5,314 nt of DNA from an uncultured Treponema sp. (lineage in GTDB: Bacteria > Spirochaetota > Spirochaetia > Treponematales > Treponemataceae), in contig CAJOPO010000305.1 of NCBI GenBank assembly GCA_905236315.1, forward strand, positions 1 to 5,314, given 5' to 3'. Below the pieces are notes generated by a model. It was given only the letters and a program-made list of their open reading frames with translations. It was not told where the DNA came from and did not search any database. The position numbers were made by a program, and so were the translations under genes. Numbering within the stretch: the stretch's first letter is position 1; each line of letters begins with the position of its first letter. Of this stretch, positions 3,856 through 5,314 are shown piece by piece.

Positions 3856-5041
3856 ATTTTATAGCCTTAGCTATTATTCCACCACCTACAATAACGCCAT
3901 CTTTATAGAAGACAACAGATTGACCTGGGGCAACCGCTCTTAAAGGTTCTTTAAACATAACACGAACGCTTGTTTCCCCCTCTTCGTTATAAGGCTCTAC
4001 CAGTGCTACCACAGGAGGAGATGCTAGTCTAATTTTTACCATAGCTTCAAAAGCACAGTTAGGATTATAATTTGCAGGCCAAACTAAATCATTAGCTATT
4101 AGTCCCTTACACAAAAGGTCATTATCCCTACCCAACACGATAAGATTCTTTTCTTTATCTATGGCAGCAACATAAAGTGGTTCCCTTGCACTTATGCCAA
4201 GCCCCCTACGCTGCCCTATTGTGTAGTGCTCTATTCCCTTATGTTTTCCTAAAACTTTTCCGTCCATATCTATAAAGTTGCCTGGAACAGAAGGGCTATC
4301 ACTAAAAAGTCTTTCTAAATATGGAGAGGGAATAAAGTCTTGACTTTCTTCTCTATCTGCTGCAATAAGGTGTCTATCATGAGCCATAGAAAGAATTTGT
4401 TTTTTTGTATAACAAGCAAGTGGAAATCTAACCTTTTCTAACACACTAGAGGGTATGCGGTATAGAAAATATGCTTGGTCTTTTGTGCTATCCATTGCGC
4501 AAGAAATTTGAGCAGGCATAGCACTTCCTTCTTGAGCAGCGGAAGCACTAGAGCCATATAAAGATGCTAAAGGCGAATCTCCGCACACAACTTTTGCATA
4601 ATGCCCAGTGCAAAAATAGTCATATTCAAGCCCCATATTTTGAATACCAGAAAGCAATGCGCCAAATTTTATAAATCTATTACATCGCACACAGGGATTT
4701 GGAGTGCGTCCTGCCCTATATTCTTCTTTAAAATAATCAAGAACTTCTTCTTTATATTGTTTTTTTACATCTATTACATAGTAGGGAATATCATTAGAGG
4801 CACAAAATGCCCTACATTCTTCTATATCAATTTCTTCTCCAGGCCCATAGCAACTGTCGTGCAAATCTAATTTTTCTCCAGGCTTTGCTAGAGCACCATC
4901 CCACAAAGACATAGTAACGCCAACTACATGGCAACCCTTTTCTTTTAAAAGAAGAGCGGTCATGGTAGAATCAACCCCGCCAGATAATCCCACAACAACG
5001 CGCTCGCCCGCTTTTGGCATTTCTAATTCTGTATATTTCAT
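3854..5041 (-). CDS. mnmA: tRNA-specific 2-thiouridylase MnmA, Cys-x-x-Cys type
   Basis: MnmA adenylates and thiolates U34 of tRNA-Lys, tRNA-Glu and tRNA-Gln (EC 2.8.1.13), giving the s2U part of mnm5s2U. The 395 residues start with the PP-loop domain, SGGVDS at 20-25. TPNPCVRCN (113-121) holds the nucleophile region, GHYAKV (146-151) and KDQAYFL (187-193) are family motifs, and HYTIGQRRGLG (272-282) opens the central domain. The C-terminal barrel ends with APGQSVVFY and VGGGII. Two features differ from E. coli. Asp99 is replaced by Cys117, giving Cys117-x-x-Cys120. The GICF segment with the second catalytic cysteine (Cys199) is missing, and ESQDFIPS (232-239) stands there. An Ala/Ser-rich stretch (about 152-184) lengthens one loop. 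Only a weak TTAAG precedes the ATG, while TATAGT ends six bases before it, so the mRNA may be leaderless. Confidence 0.95.
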   Translation of the reverse strand: MKYTELEMPKAGERVVVGLSGGVDSTMTALLLKEKGCHVVGVTMSLWDGALAKPGEKLDLHDSCYGPGEEIDIEECRAFCASNDIPYYVIDVKKQYKEEVLDYFKEEYRAGRTPNPCVRCNRFIKFGALLSGIQNMGLEYDYFCTGHYAKVVCGDSPLASLYGSSASAAQEGSAMPAQISCAMDSTKDQAYFLYRIPSSVLEKVRFPLACYTKKQILSMAHDRHLIAADREESQDFIPSPYLERLFSDSPSVPGNFIDMDGKVLGKHKGIEHYTIGQRRGLGISAREPLYVAAIDKEKNLIVLGRDNDLLCKGLIANDLVWPANYNPNCAFEAMVKIRLASPPVVALVEPYNEEGETSVRVMFKEPLRAVAPGQSVVFYKDGVIVGGGIIAKAIK

Positions 5042-5047
5042 ACTTAA

Positions 5048-5076
5048 ACTATAGCTTTTTTGTGATTTAAATTCAA
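5048..5076 (-). promoter_or_regulatory. Candidate mnmA promoter giving a leaderless transcript
   Basis: On the minus strand, TTGAAT (complement of 5071-5076), 17 bases and TATAGT (complement of 5048-5053) form a good sigma-70 promoter. The -10 ends six bases before the ATG, so transcription would start at or next to it. A TATAAT at the complement of 5085-5090 is an alternative, but has no matching -35 at the right distance; TTGACA (complement of 5092-5097) lies too close to pair with it. Confidence 0.5.
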
Positions 5077-5096
5077 TGAGTTCAATTATAATGTCA

Positions 5097-5200
5097 AAAA
5101 AGGTACTACCTTTACACCTAAAAGGCTATACCTTCGCAGTGTAAAGGTTATACCTTTGTCCCCTAAAGGCAGTACCTTTACACTATAAAGGTTATACTTT
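5097..5200. repeat. Five degenerate ~22-bp palindromic tandem repeats
   Basis: Units start at about 5097, 5119, 5142, 5164 and 5186 (spacing 22, 23, 22, 22) and follow the pattern TAAAGGnnnTACCTTTACACnn. Each contains a dyad of AAAGG and CCTTT around about five bases, for example AAAGGTTATACCTTT. The fifth unit decays into a T-run (5198-5205). The array lies upstream of mnmA but beyond its promoter. It could be operator-like sites or a minisatellite. The sequence differs from the 87-133 array, but the design is similar. Confidence 0.85.
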
Positions 5201-5234
5201 TTTTTAAGTTTCTCGCTTTGCAAACTCTTTTATG

Positions 5235-5277
5235 GGAACCTCGAAAAACTCCCTTTCAGAAAGTTTTTCGAGGTTCC
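5235..5277. repeat. Perfect inverted repeat, 16-bp arms
   Basis: GGAACCTCGAAAAACT (5235-5250) is exactly complementary to 5262-5277, with an 11-base loop that can fold further (CTTT/AAAG). Flanks CAAACTC (5221-5227) and GAGTTG (5281-5286) can extend the stem with a bulge. No T-run follows on either strand, so it is not a standard terminator. It may be a dispersed palindromic repeat element or an RNA structure belonging to a gene beyond the window. Confidence 0.85.
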
Positions 5278-5283
5278 TGCGAG

Positions 5284-5314
5284 TTGTAAGTCGCTATAAT
5301 AGCGCGACTTACAA
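5284..5314. repeat. Inverted repeat at window edge with TATAAT in the loop
   Basis: TTGTAAGTCGC (5284-5294) and GCGACTTACAA (5304-5314) are perfectly complementary 11-bp arms. The middle contains a competing small hairpin, GCTA-TAA-TAGC (5293-5303), and TATAAT at 5295-5300. The right arm ends exactly at the window edge, so the element may continue. Bases 5042-5314 contain no gene that I can support. Confidence 0.8.

Noticed and set aside
4601..4870. Plus-strand open frame of 89 codons inside mnmA
   Set aside because: It is antisense to the conserved MnmA core; the product is Phe/Ile/Lys-rich from A/T-rich reverse codons and has no family resemblance.
5092..5097. TTGACA (minus strand) as the -35 of the adjacent TATAAT before mnmA
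   Set aside because: The two hexamers are separated by only about one base, so they cannot form one promoter.
5097..5205. CRISPR array upstream of mnmA
   Set aside because: The 22-bp period has no separate unique spacers, the units are degenerate, and no cas genes are present; these are tandem palindromes.
5284..5314. Intrinsic terminator at the window end
   Set aside because: The hairpin is perfect, but the window ends with its right arm and no T-run can be seen; the sequence does not decide.

Overview
The window looks like chromosome of a host-associated spirochaete, most likely a Treponema. The basis is AT-rich DNA, tRNA genes without an encoded CCA end, two RlpA/SPOR proteins in tandem, a divergent PilZ-like protein and an MnmA of the Cys-x-x-Cys type. 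No plasmid, phage or insertion-sequence gene is visible. The genus is inferred from gene style, not from a search.

Layout. Bases 1-285 hold no gene. They contain three tandem 14-bp palindromic units (87-133), framed by an 11-bp inverted repeat, and then a near-consensus promoter (TTGACA-17-TATAGT). That promoter serves tRNA-Gln(CTG) at 286-356, which ends at an intrinsic terminator. A second, weaker promoter and two hairpins, one with 20-bp arms, lead directly into tRNA-Glu(CTC) at 496-568. Two tandem rlpA-type genes follow (665-1351 and 1517-2386). Both encode exported peptidoglycan lytic transglycosylase-like proteins with a double-psi beta-barrel followed by a SPOR domain, and the second has an added Thr/Asn/Gly-rich tail. 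A strong terminator closes the pair.

Next is a divergent pair: a MIF-type tautomerase on the minus strand (2475-2816) and a 300-residue protein with a degenerate PilZ-like region on the plus strand (2905-3807). The PilZ-like gene converges on mnmA (minus strand, 3854-5041), the tRNA 2-thiouridylase. The terminator between them starts with a C10 tract, and its T-run overlaps the mnmA stop codon. Upstream of mnmA, bases 5097-5314 hold five degenerate ~22-bp palindromic repeats and two long perfect inverted repeats, the last one reaching the window edge.

How the parts relate. The rlpA pair concerns cell-wall remodelling or septum/pole localisation. The tRNA genes and mnmA concern decoding: MnmA thiolates U34 of Gln, Glu and Lys tRNAs, and the two tRNAs here are the C34 Gln and Glu isoacceptors that it does not modify. 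The tautomerase and the PilZ-like protein have no evident link to either group.

Points most worth a second look: MnmA lacks the usual second catalytic cysteine and carries Cys-x-x-Cys at the nucleophile site; -10-like elements lie six bases before the ATG of three genes that lack a well-placed Shine-Dalgarno; an orphan Shine-Dalgarno precedes an ATT-initiated frame that overlaps the start of the second rlpA; and palindrome arrays occur at both ends. I do not see a complete new multi-gene system.
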